Below, piece after piece: positions 1 through 8,060 of a stretch of DNA of 64,000 nucleotides. The translations under genes and the position numbers were made by a program. The stretch spans positions 1 through 64,000 of the forward strand of contig CAIYLG010000021.1 in the NCBI GenBank assembly GCA_903927025.1, read 5' to 3'. A model generated the notes under the pieces. That model saw only the letters and a program-made list of their open reading frames with translations. It was not told the DNA's origin and made no database searches. The stretch comes from an uncultured Armatimonadota bacterium (GTDB taxonomy: Bacteria > Armatimonadota > Fimbriimonadia > Fimbriimonadales > Fimbriimonadaceae). Positions within the stretch are counted from its first letter, which is position 1. Every line of letters begins with the position of its first letter.

Positions 1-321
1 AGCTTTGCGGATTCCGAGGCTTCCGGAGCGTGCGCTGAAGCATCACGAAGCGAAGCTTCAGCTCGCGAGAAAGGCTTTGCAGATTCCGAGGCTCCCGGAG
101 CGTGCGCTGCAGCATCACGCAGCGAAGCTTCAGCTCGCGAGAAAGGCTTTGCAGATTCCGAGGCTTCCGGAGCGTGCGCTGAAGCATCACGCGGCGAAGC
201 TTCAGCTCGCGAGAAAGGCTTTGCGGATGCCGAGGCTTCCGGAGCGTGCGCTGAAGCATCACGCAGCGCGCCGGGTGAACCCAGCGTTCCAGTTTTGAGC
301 AGGTACGACAGCGCGAAGTAA
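1..321 (+). CDS. C-terminal end of a repetitive Ala/Ser/Glu-rich protein (partial at 5' edge, tentative)
   Basis: The frame starting at base 1 is open from the window edge to a TAA at 319-321 and reads through the tandem repeats as a 24-residue unit rich in Ala, Ser, Glu and Arg (core EASAREKGFADSEASGACAE). No start codon lies inside the window, so this would be the tail of an upstream gene. It ends only 9 bases before the next start codon, as expected for an upstream operon member. A second frame starting at base 5 is open to 298 and would give a Leu/Arg/His/Pro-rich repeat. I prefer the first frame because it carries through the non-repeat flank to a stop next to the downstream gene. No known family is recognised, and it may be non-coding. 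Confidence 0.35.
   Translation, partial: SFADSEASGACAEASRSEASAREKGFADSEAPGACAAASRSEASAREKGFADSEASGACAEASRGEASAREKGFADAEASGACAEASRSAPGEPSVPVLSRYDSAK
2..268. repeat. 72-bp tandem repeat array (3 full units and one partial)
   Basis: Three complete 72-bp units (2-73, 74-145, 146-217) and a partial fourth (218-268) are nearly identical, with only a few substitutions per unit. The array begins at the window edge, so its true length is unknown. The unit is a multiple of three and stays open in more than one frame on each strand, which makes the coding frame ambiguous. Unit length and lack of spacers rule out a CRISPR array. Confidence 0.9.
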
Positions 322-330
322 GATAGGGTC

Positions 331-1626
331 ATGGTGTGCCTGTCGGGAGCAACGAGGCGTGTGTGCGCGCATGTGGCTCTACTCCTATTTGGAGTGGTTC
401 CATTTGGGATTTGCAGCCTGGCCCAGATCAGTGGCTCAGAGGTTGACTCAAGGTATGCAACCGCCAAATCGACAGATGATGTGGCCATCCTTGCCGCCAA
501 AATCAACTCGGGCGAGTTTAAGTTAGCGTATGAACCCAACCAAGGGTACTTGCGATCGCTCCTCGACTTGCTTCATGTGTCCAAGTCTTCGCAGATCCTG
601 GTCTTCTCTAAAACCAGCATTCAGTCGGCCTACATCTCTCCTCAGTCGCCACGCGCCGTGTACTTCAACGACCGCACCTACGTCGGTTGGATCAGGGGTG
701 CGCCGAACCTTGAGTTCGCGTCAATCGACCCCAAGATAGGACCGATTTTTTATACTTTAGCGAATGAACCTGCACAGAAGCCGCGATTGGTGAGACAAAC
801 GGACGAATGCCTGCAGTGCCATAACTCCAGCCTTACAGGCAATGTTCCTGGCTTCCTCGCGAGATCAGTTTACGCAGGACCAGACGGAACCCCAAAATTG
901 GCGGGCGGATCCTACAACACCACGCCGGCGAGCCCGATAAAGGAAAGGTGGGGTGGCTGGTACGTCACGGGAGTTCATGGAGACCAGCGGCACATGGGGA
1001 ACGAGGTCGCGCGCGGAGATGATCAGAATCCCACCCTCGACACTGAAAAAGGCGCGAACGTCACTCGGCTAAACGGCTACTTCGACGTGGAGGCCTATCT
1101 CACTCCGCACTCGGATATCGTCGCCCTCATGGTGGCTGAGCAGCAAATGCGGATACAAAACCTCATCACGAAGGCATCCTACCAAACCGAAAAGGCGATC
1201 CAAGATGCCAAGGAACTCCGCAAGTTTGGATTCACGGAAGCGCATGTGGCGGAAAGCACGCGCGACAGAATCAAAAACGTCTGCGACCCCCTGGTGCTCG
1301 CCCTGACCGATGCCGATGAGGCACCCCTAACTTCGCCGATAAAAGGGACCAGCAAGTTCACCGAGACATTCTCTGCAAGCGCTCCTGCCGACCAGAAAGG
1401 ACGTCGACTGAGCGAATTGGACTTAACGAGTAGGCTGATGAAATACCCTTGCAGCCCGATGATCTACTCGCCGAGCTTCGCAGCACTTCCCAGCGAAGCA
1501 CGGGATTACGTCCTGCAGCATCTTAAGGAATTGCTCTCCGGAAGGGATCAATCTGCGCAGATTGCTCTTAAGATCTTGAGCGAGACGCTTCCTAGGTCCG
1601 CTTCCCATGAACTAGAAGGCCAATAA
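331..1626 (+). CDS. secreted cytochrome c-like protein with one CxxCH motif
   Basis: The 431-residue protein begins with a basic stretch and a hydrophobic segment (residues 10-31) that looks like a Sec signal peptide, so it probably acts outside the cytoplasm. A single heme-binding motif CLQCH lies at residues 160-164. About 50 residues later the segment WGGWYVTGVHGDQRHMGN (207-224) supplies His and Met residues that could be distal heme ligands. This pattern resembles uncharacterised cytochrome-c-domain proteins of soil bacteria, but I cannot name a family. A later conserved-looking stretch (YLTPHSDIVALMV) is followed by a helical C-terminal half. The upstream ribosome-binding sequence is weak. 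Heme binding and electron transfer are inferred from the motif; the substrate is unknown. Confidence 0.7.
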   Translation: MVCLSGATRRVCAHVALLLFGVVPFGICSLAQISGSEVDSRYATAKSTDDVAILAAKINSGEFKLAYEPNQGYLRSLLDLLHVSKSSQILVFSKTSIQSAYISPQSPRAVYFNDRTYVGWIRGAPNLEFASIDPKIGPIFYTLANEPAQKPRLVRQTDECLQCHNSSLTGNVPGFLARSVYAGPDGTPKLAGGSYNTTPASPIKERWGGWYVTGVHGDQRHMGNEVARGDDQNPTLDTEKGANVTRLNGYFDVEAYLTPHSDIVALMVAEQQMRIQNLITKASYQTEKAIQDAKELRKFGFTEAHVAESTRDRIKNVCDPLVLALTDADEAPLTSPIKGTSKFTETFSASAPADQKGRRLSELDLTSRLMKYPCSPMIYSPSFAALPSEARDYVLQHLKELLSGRDQSAQIALKILSETLPRSASHELEGQ

Positions 1627-1790
1627 GCCTGGTTGCCGGGTCTCAAGTTCTCTACAGTCACATTTGGGGTGATATCCATGCCGTGGAAGACCAAATTGGC
1701 CACCTCAGAAAATGGTCCCAGCACCTAGAATTGCCATGTCTTTTCATCCAAGTGCCGTGCTATCGTAGGGATGCCCTGCCAAGGATCTGA

Positions 1791-4631
1791 ATGTCTTACA
1801 AAATGCGCTTTGCGCCCATATTTGCTTTGTTATCTTTATCGGTTACAGTGTTGTGCCAACAAGCGGGAGCTCCTTGGCCAAAGCTGCGACAAAACGTTCT
1901 CAACACCGGTGTCGGTGTTGCCGGCGGTGTCAATGGCGCCCAGAAGTGGGTGTATCCAGCAGGCACCTACAACACCCTCGCGCCAGCGGTGATTGCGGCG
2001 GACGGCACCATCTACTTCGGTGCTGCTTCGAACCTCCTCGCGCTAAAGCCAGACGGGACTCTCAAGTGGAGCTTCTCGACTGGCTCGCAAATTTACAACG
2101 CACCCGGAATTGGAGCGGATGGAACGATCTACTTCGGATCAGATGATTTCAAAATCTACGCCGTTAACCCCGATGGCACCAAGAAGTGGAGCTACCCAAC
2201 CGGGAATTTGATCTCAAGTGCGCCTTCCTTTGCTACCGACGGAACTATCTACATCGGCTCCGCAGACAACTACCTGTACGCACTAAATACAGACGGAACT
2301 CTGAAATGGAAGTTCTTCGCGCAGAGCAGCGTGAGTTCCTCTCCCGCGGTTGGAAAGGACGGAACGATCTTCGTGGGAAATGGCTACGGTTCGATGTTTG
2401 CCATCAACCCTGACGGGACCCAGAAGTGGAGCTTTGACACTGGCTCTACCGCTGGGATCGTCTCTGCTCCCGCAATTTCGCCGAACGGAACTATCTACTT
2501 TGGGAGTTGGAGCCACAGTCTCTACGCCTTAAATGCAGACGGAACTCTTCAGTGGAGCTTTCCGACCGGAGGCCTGATTTGGACATCTCCTGCAATCGCC
2601 GTCGACGGAACGATCTACATCGGTTCAGACGACCACAATCTCTACGCGGTCAACCCCGACGGATCTCAGAAGTGGAAGTTCGCCGCAGGCAGAGCAATTG
2701 AAGCCTCTCCCGCGATCGGTTCAGATGGAACGATTTACTTTGGCTCTATGGACTGGAACGTATACGCACTGAATCCCGATGGAACTCAGCAATGGAGTTT
2801 CCCGACAGGCGGATTCGCAAACTATGACCCGGCGATAGGCAGCGATGGCACGATCTACGTCGGCTCTGGAGATTTTAAGTTCTACGCCATCGGTTCCAAG
2901 GTCTCAACTGTTCCCGTTCTCAGCGTTAGCCTCAAGCCCACGTCTGTAGTTGGGGGAGGAACCTCTAAGGCAACCGTGACCTTGGTGCAGGCCGCTCCCG
3001 CCGGTGGCGACTTGATTACTATGCAGAGTTCAAGTACGGCAGCTGCACCACCGGCATCGATGACCATTCCAGCCGGTCAGACGACAGCTCAGTTCACGAT
3101 CAGCACATCAACGGTAGAGGTGAACACGCCAGCGACAATTACCGTCACTTCCGGCCCTAGCTCTCAATCAGCGATTCTCACGGTTGAGGCACCGAGTGAG
3201 CTTTCTGGCCTTTCATTGTCGCCAAGCTCAGTGGTTGGAGGCAACTCTACCACCGGAACGGTTTCGATTAAAGCCGCAGCGCCGACAGGAGGCATCACGG
3301 TAACGCTAAATACAAGCGGGCCCAACGTCTCCGCACAATCATCGATCACCGTTCCAGAAGGAGCCACCAGTGCAACCTTCACGGCAACGACCCTTGGAGT
3401 GACAACCCAGGCGAACGAGTCCATCACGGCAAGCCTCAACAACGCGGCCAAGACCGCAACGCTTACCCTTCTTCCTGCTGGACTAGCCACATTTACCATC
3501 AGCCCGAATTCGGTCGTGGGAGGGGTTTCGGCGGTGGGTACCGTCGGGCTAAACGGCTCCGCACCAACTGCGGGAGTGGTCGTATCAATTGCTTCAAACA
3601 ACGTCAGCACGACGGCCCCGGGATCTGTAACCATTCCCGCAGGATCCACGTCTGCCCAGTTCCAGATAAAGACGACGGTCGTTATCGCGAACGCCACAGT
3701 GGTTCTGACCGCCACGCAGGGGACGTCAACGCTTAAGCAGAACTTGGTTGTCCAAACTCCGCAGCTGGTCGGAATATCGGTCGGCCCTACACAGACAATT
3801 GGGGGATCCATCACTGCCGTGACAGGCACTGTCAGCATTAGCGGTGCCGCGCCGAGTGGAGGAGAAACCATCAAGCTCACAAGTTCCAGCCCTGCAACCG
3901 TAAAAGTTCCCGCATACGTCAAGGTGCTCAGCGGAGCTACATCCGTTGCCTTCCCGGTAGTCCACAAATTGGTTGCTGCTTCAAAGTCGTTCTCGATAAC
4001 GGCAGCACTCGGGTCTCAGACGTCAGCCACGACTCTCGAACTTGACCCGTTCCAAATCGCTGCAATATCAGCGTCTCCGAACCTAGTCACTGGCGGACAA
4101 CCCACAATTGGTACGGTCACGCTGAATGCGACGCCTAGTTCCGCCAGCGGAGCCATCACGGTCAAACTTACTTCCAGTTCGGTTGCGGCTGGTGTACCTG
4201 CAACTGTTTCCGTCTCGACCGGTACTGCCAAAAAGACATTCACAGTCACAACAAAGGCTGTTTCGGCTTCTATGACTGCATCGATAGTCGGAAAGGTCGG
4301 TACATCGAGTCAGGCGACTGGAATCACGATCCAACAGCCGTTCCTCAGCGGCATTTCGGTTAAGCCGGGCACCGTAAAGGGATCTGCTGCAACGGCCGTT
4401 ACCGGCACACTGACTTTGTCAGGCATTGCACCCACCGGTGGACTGACTGTCACACTGACCAGCACTGCTGGATCCGTGGCAGGGGCACCCACATCGGTCA
4501 AGGTTCTAGCTGGAAAGAGCAACGCAACGTTCAAGGTGACGCACTTCAAAGTCCAATCGCAGGTGGTTGTTACGTTGACCGCCAATTTAGCAGGGGTGGT
4601 GAAGACGACCACCCTTACGGTGACTCCGTAA
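1791..4631 (+). CDS. secreted PQQ-like beta-propeller protein with six Ig-like repeats
   Basis: Start: ATG with AAGGA six bases upstream, followed by a signal peptide ending near LCQQAG (about residue 22). Residues 40-370 consist of about eight to ten repeats of the type DGTIYFGSDDFKIYAVNPDG, each ending in a Trp-containing strand (KWSY/QWSF), as in PQQ-binding propellers. These are structural repeats: no dehydrogenase active site is visible, so an enzymatic role is not claimed. Residues 375-946 hold six Ig-like beta-sandwich repeats of about 90 residues, each opening with a motif like LSPSSVVGG and containing a VPASVTIPAG-type strand. No C-terminal sorting signal or anchor is seen. The same module recurs in five other proteins of the window. 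A surface or extracellular binding role is inferred. Confidence 0.85.
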   Translation: MSYKMRFAPIFALLSLSVTVLCQQAGAPWPKLRQNVLNTGVGVAGGVNGAQKWVYPAGTYNTLAPAVIAADGTIYFGAASNLLALKPDGTLKWSFSTGSQIYNAPGIGADGTIYFGSDDFKIYAVNPDGTKKWSYPTGNLISSAPSFATDGTIYIGSADNYLYALNTDGTLKWKFFAQSSVSSSPAVGKDGTIFVGNGYGSMFAINPDGTQKWSFDTGSTAGIVSAPAISPNGTIYFGSWSHSLYALNADGTLQWSFPTGGLIWTSPAIAVDGTIYIGSDDHNLYAVNPDGSQKWKFAAGRAIEASPAIGSDGTIYFGSMDWNVYALNPDGTQQWSFPTGGFANYDPAIGSDGTIYVGSGDFKFYAIGSKVSTVPVLSVSLKPTSVVGGGTSKATVTLVQAAPAGGDLITMQSSSTAAAPPASMTIPAGQTTAQFTISTSTVEVNTPATITVTSGPSSQSAILTVEAPSELSGLSLSPSSVVGGNSTTGTVSIKAAAPTGGITVTLNTSGPNVSAQSSITVPEGATSATFTATTLGVTTQANESITASLNNAAKTATLTLLPAGLATFTISPNSVVGGVSAVGTVGLNGSAPTAGVVVSIASNNVSTTAPGSVTIPAGSTSAQFQIKTTVVIANATVVLTATQGTSTLKQNLVVQTPQLVGISVGPTQTIGGSITAVTGTVSISGAAPSGGETIKLTSSSPATVKVPAYVKVLSGATSVAFPVVHKLVAASKSFSITAALGSQTSATTLELDPFQIAAISASPNLVTGGQPTIGTVTLNATPSSASGAITVKLTSSSVAAGVPATVSVSTGTAKKTFTVTTKAVSASMTASIVGKVGTSSQATGITIQQPFLSGISVKPGTVKGSAATAVTGTLTLSGIAPTGGLTVTLTSTAGSVAGAPTSVKVLAGKSNATFKVTHFKVQSQVVVTLTANLAGVVKTTTLTVTP

Positions 4632-4643
4632 GCATAGGGACAG

Positions 4644-4708
4644 AGACCCAAAGGTTTATCATAGCCCGCCCCCCAAAAAGCGGCTGGCTATGATAAACCT
4701 TTGGGTCT
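4644..4708. repeat. perfect 23-bp inverted repeat, 19-base loop
   Basis: The arm at 4644-4666 (AGACCCAAAGGTTTATCATAGCC) can be written as AGACCC-AAAGGTTTATC-ATAGCC, and its exact reverse complement lies at 4686-4708, separated by a 19-base C- and A-rich loop. It starts 12 bases after the stop codon of the propeller/Ig gene, so it would form a strong RNA hairpin there. No run of T follows, so it is not a canonical Rho-independent terminator. It could be a processing or stability hairpin, or a small mobile inverted-repeat element. Confidence 0.8.
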
Positions 4709-4710
4709 GA

Positions 4711-4899
4711 CGATTTATTCTTGGCAAGCCTCTTCCCCAAGAGCATGGCCCGGCTTGGAAAGACAGCGATGCCGAAGCGGTCTTCGACTTTGTCGGACAC
4801 CTTGGGATTCCCCTTACACGCTACGAGCGCGAAGTGCGGTTCACCGTGTTCGAAGTAAAGTTGCCGAGGTCAGGACGCGCAAATTCACGTCCAAGATGA
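4711..4899 (+). pseudogene. gene remnant: 62-codon open frame without a start codon
   Basis: The frame directly after the 23-bp inverted repeat is open to TGA at 4897-4899 and reads as normal-looking protein (for example EAVFDFVGHLGIPLTRYE), with codon use like the neighbours. There is no ATG, GTG or TTG near its beginning; an in-frame TGA at 4708-4710 closes it upstream. This suggests the 3' end of a gene whose front was lost, perhaps when the adjoining inverted repeat arrived. I do not recognise the family. Chance openness over 62 codons cannot be excluded. Confidence 0.3.
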
Positions 4900-4917
4900 G
4901 TCAGATCCCAGACCGCA

Positions 4918-5559
4918 CTATTTGATGACCCGATACCGCAGGTGGGTGACGCCAGGGGCCTCCACCACTCGAGTCTGCTCAATCTTCACAGCAGAATTCA
5001 GCGGTTCATCAAACAGTCGCTCGCCGGCACCGAGAAAGACGGGGACAAGGCTAACGCTAAGCTCATCCAAAAGCCCCGCCGCGAGATACTGTTTCGCCAC
5101 GCTGGCCCCGCCATAGATCGCCACATCCTTTCCCTGAGCCGCCTCTCGCGCCATATCGAGCGCTGCTTGAAGACCGGTTGTGACGAACGTGAAGCTAGTT
5201 CCGCCTGCCATCACAATTGGGTCGCGAGGTTGGTGAGTCAGCACGATGACTGGAAGGTGAAAAGGGGGGTCTTCACCCCACCAGCCGCGCCACGGCTCGT
5301 CTCCCCAGGGGCCGTTGCCTCCAAACATTTTGCGGCCCATGATGATGGCGCCAGTGCTGACACCGCTTTGCTCGTAGAGTTCGGTACTGGCGTTCGTGAC
5401 GCCTCCCTCCAACCCCGCATCGCGTCGCCAAACCGCCAGTTCGCGCAGCCAGCCGTGAAGAAGCTCGCCTCTTTCACCCAGCGGATTCTCCACACTCTGG
5501 TTGATTCCAGCAACAAATCCGTCCAGTGATATCGAAGTTCCGTACCTCAGCTTGCCCAT
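4918..5559 (-). CDS. dihydrofolate-reductase-fold protein (RibD C-terminal domain family)
   Basis: The 213-residue cytoplasmic protein opens with KLRYGTSISLDGFVAG, the typical first strand and loop of RibD-C/DHFR-like reductases. It continues with the dinucleotide-binding signature IIMGRKMFG, a long loop with WWGEDPPFHLPVIVLTH, then DVAIYGGASVAKQYLAAGLLDEL and the closing SLVPVFLGAGERLF. These are hallmark segments of the family, which uses NAD(P)H. The substrate of these stand-alone homologues is usually unknown, so a role in riboflavin or folate synthesis is not claimed. I use the ATG at 5559; a TTG one codon upstream is also possible. It is divergent from the alpha-galactosidase gene and not in an operon. 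Confidence 0.85.
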   Translation of the reverse strand: MGKLRYGTSISLDGFVAGINQSVENPLGERGELLHGWLRELAVWRRDAGLEGGVTNASTELYEQSGVSTGAIIMGRKMFGGNGPWGDEPWRGWWGEDPPFHLPVIVLTHQPRDPIVMAGGTSFTFVTTGLQAALDMAREAAQGKDVAIYGGASVAKQYLAAGLLDELSVSLVPVFLGAGERLFDEPLNSAVKIEQTRVVEAPGVTHLRYRVIK

Positions 5560-5690
5560 CAATAAATTGCCCCCAACCTAGCTCGGCGAGAATCAACGTA
5601 ATCCTAACATCCCAAAGACAAATACCGGCATATCTTTAGCAGGTATTCGGTCCCTTGTTGGCAACGATTTAGGGCCAAACTGAGATTCTG

Positions 5691-8060
5691 ATGTTTACAG
5701 TCGCCGCTTTCATCCTCCTCCGCGTTTCGCAGACCGCACCATGCTGGTCTCTGAGAACGGAAGACACCAGAATCCAGGTGTCGGTCAGGGGCGGCCAACC
5801 TGTAATCATCCGTCTCGGAAACACTTCCGGCCCCGAGGACTGGTGCCAGGATACGCCGGTACCGTTGATCGATCATGCCTGGGTTCCTGCGGCAACTCCT
5901 GTGTCTTGGGAATTCGCCAGCGGGAGACTGAGCGAGCATGGTCAAAGGTTAACCCTGCAATTTCATAGCAAGGATGGCTTGCTGGGCCTGAATTCCGTTT
6001 GGAGGGCACGGCCTGGGCTCGGCCCCATTGAGCATTCGATATTCATCACGAATCATTCTAGGTCGCCTATCGCAATCCCCCAGCAGGACAGCCTGACCCT
6101 TTCCAAGATACAGACGGAACCCAAATCCCAAATTGTCTGGACCCGCCGGGGAGCATCCAATGCCCTTACGGAAGGAGGCGTATTCGAGTCGTCCGTCGAA
6201 AAGGGATTGAAACTAGACTTGCAGAGCGACAACCACGTACCCAACAGCCCAGTACCCTGGCTCGCAGTTCAAACCGGAGATCGCAGAGGGCTCTATGCAG
6301 GATGGGAATTTTCTGGGCGAGGCGGTATTAGGGCGAACGCCGCTGATGCCACATCGTTGGATATTCAGATCGGCCTTCCTGCGAACTTTAAGACGGACAT
6401 CAATCCTGGCGAGTCGCTGGAGATTCCCACCGCGTTCGTTGGCTGCTACCGGGGAGATCTGGATGACGGTTCCTACGCCCTTCATCAGTTCATTCAAAAG
6501 CACCTGAGAGCTCGGGTGCCAAAGGGATTCACCGACCCTGCCATGATCCTAGGCCTCTATCTGGACGCAGGTGCCGATCATGCCAAGGAAGCCGACGTCC
6601 TTCGGTGTGAGAAATTCGCCCAGAGCATCGGACTGGACGTGTTCATGCCAGATGCTATGTGGTTCCCTGCCTGTGGAGACTGGAGGTGGGACCCCAGCAG
6701 ATTCCCAAACGGCGCCAGCCCGATCGAACGCGCCGTTCATGGCGACGTGATGAAGTTTGGCCTCTGGTGCGCCTGGAACAATGGCGGGATATCCACCGAC
6801 CCCGGTGCACTCAGCGTGAGAGGACCGGTTGGGCATCCTGATTGGTTCCCCTACGACCTCAACTCTAATTGGAATCCGGGGCCATTCTATGGCGAATCCG
6901 CCTGCATGGGCAGCGATGAAGCCCGACGTTGGGCAATCAAGAAGACTCAATCAATGATCGGTGACTGGAAAGTCGACATTCTCAAGACAGACGTCCATCC
7001 GATCATCAACGACTGCTCCCGAACCGATCATCGCCACCACTTCGGCGTCGATGCAAGCTACTGGTCCACAAAGGGTGTGTATGAAGTTTGGGACAAGCTC
7101 CGGGCTCGCTACCCAAGCGTCGTTCTGGAGAACTGCTCAGGTGCCTCCCACATTAAGGATTTCGGCGTCATACAGCGCTGTGCCTACACGGCTGTCACCG
7201 ACACCCTGTCCAATCTCCCGGATCGATGCGGCGTCTATGACTCCACCTACGTGCTTCCACCATCGGCCCTGCTCACGTACACTTACGAAAATGGATACGG
7301 ATTCCCAGGCGATGATCCTGGGCCCTACCTAGTAAGGAGCGGAATGATGACCGCTTGGAATCTCGCTCCCACCAACAGCAAAGGTTGGACCCCGGAGTAC
7401 ACCGCCTCCGTGAAAGGCTGCGTACGCAGCTACAAGGAGTGGATTCGTCCAATTCTGCAGGACTGTAAAGTGCATCACATCCTGCCGAGACCCGATGGCA
7501 AGCGTTGGGACGGGATGTTCTTTTGGAGCAAGAAGCTGGGGGCAGGTGCATGCTTCGTCTTTCGCCCAGATAGCCTCGTTGAGTCACAAACCGTCAAGCT
7601 AGCCGGACTAGACCGAACGACTCGCTACCGAGTTTGGTGCGAAGACGGCTCACTCACTCCATTTGAGACTTCAGGTGCGGCCTTGATAGATGAGGGGCTC
7701 AAACTTGCGCTTCCCTCCCGATACTCCAGCGACCTTGTCCATATACAGGAAGCGCGGCATTCCCTTCCTGCTGGATGGAGTCTGCCCGTGCCTGTAGGCT
7801 CAGTGAACGCGGCAATTGGCAAGGATGGGACCGGAACCACTGCTAAGCTGGACTGGCAGGCAGTTCCAACCGCGCGATGCTATCGAGTCACCGTCGCCAC
7901 TCGGGCAGACATGTCGAACCCGAGAGCAATGACCATTGCCTATGCGAACCAAACTCTGATTCACTTTGCCCCATCCGATTCAGACCTCTATTGCCGAATC
8001 GACACGCTGGCTTGGGGCGGGAGCGCTTTGGGGACGGTCACACGAGTGCATCTACCGTAG
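5691..8060 (+). CDS. secreted GH36-type alpha-galactosidase
   Basis: The 789-residue protein has a hydrophobic N-terminus suggesting export. Residues 25-270 match the N-terminal beta-sandwich of GH36 enzymes (GPIEHSIFITNHS), followed by a TIM barrel with WFPACGDWRWDPSRFPNG and MKFGLWCAWNNGG. The proposed nucleophile is Asp434 in LKTDVHP and the acid/base Asp504 in AVTDTLSN. They are 70 residues apart, the same spacing as Asp478/Asp548 of characterised GH36 alpha-galactosidases. LENCSGAS lies between them, as expected. The C-terminus (about 700-789) resembles a fibronectin-III-like domain. The likely reaction is removal of alpha-linked galactose, or a related sugar, from oligo- or polysaccharides. 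Its 3' end overlaps the convergent next gene by 9 bases. Confidence 0.85.
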   Translation: MFTVAAFILLRVSQTAPCWSLRTEDTRIQVSVRGGQPVIIRLGNTSGPEDWCQDTPVPLIDHAWVPAATPVSWEFASGRLSEHGQRLTLQFHSKDGLLGLNSVWRARPGLGPIEHSIFITNHSRSPIAIPQQDSLTLSKIQTEPKSQIVWTRRGASNALTEGGVFESSVEKGLKLDLQSDNHVPNSPVPWLAVQTGDRRGLYAGWEFSGRGGIRANAADATSLDIQIGLPANFKTDINPGESLEIPTAFVGCYRGDLDDGSYALHQFIQKHLRARVPKGFTDPAMILGLYLDAGADHAKEADVLRCEKFAQSIGLDVFMPDAMWFPACGDWRWDPSRFPNGASPIERAVHGDVMKFGLWCAWNNGGISTDPGALSVRGPVGHPDWFPYDLNSNWNPGPFYGESACMGSDEARRWAIKKTQSMIGDWKVDILKTDVHPIINDCSRTDHRHHFGVDASYWSTKGVYEVWDKLRARYPSVVLENCSGASHIKDFGVIQRCAYTAVTDTLSNLPDRCGVYDSTYVLPPSALLTYTYENGYGFPGDDPGPYLVRSGMMTAWNLAPTNSKGWTPEYTASVKGCVRSYKEWIRPILQDCKVHHILPRPDGKRWDGMFFWSKKLGAGACFVFRPDSLVESQTVKLAGLDRTTRYRVWCEDGSLTPFETSGAALIDEGLKLALPSRYSSDLVHIQEARHSLPAGWSLPVPVGSVNAAIGKDGTGTTAKLDWQAVPTARCYRVTVATRADMSNPRAMTIAYANQTLIHFAPSDSDLYCRIDTLAWGGSALGTVTRVHLP

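Noticed and set aside
2-268. Tandem repeat as a CRISPR array
   Set aside because: Units are contiguous with no unique spacers and are 72 bp long.
5-298. Leu/Arg/Pro-rich repeat frame starting at base 5
   Set aside because: It is one of several frames kept open by the 72-bp repeat unit. The base-1 frame extends further and stops next to the downstream gene, so I prefer that one.
3164-3967. 267-codon minus-strand frame opposite the Ig repeats
   Set aside because: Val/Thr/Pro-rich antisense of the Ig modules. Such frames recur opposite every Ig region in the window and reflect codon bias.
4942-5529. 195-codon plus-strand frame
   Set aside because: Antisense to the RibD/DHFR-fold gene, which has convincing motifs.
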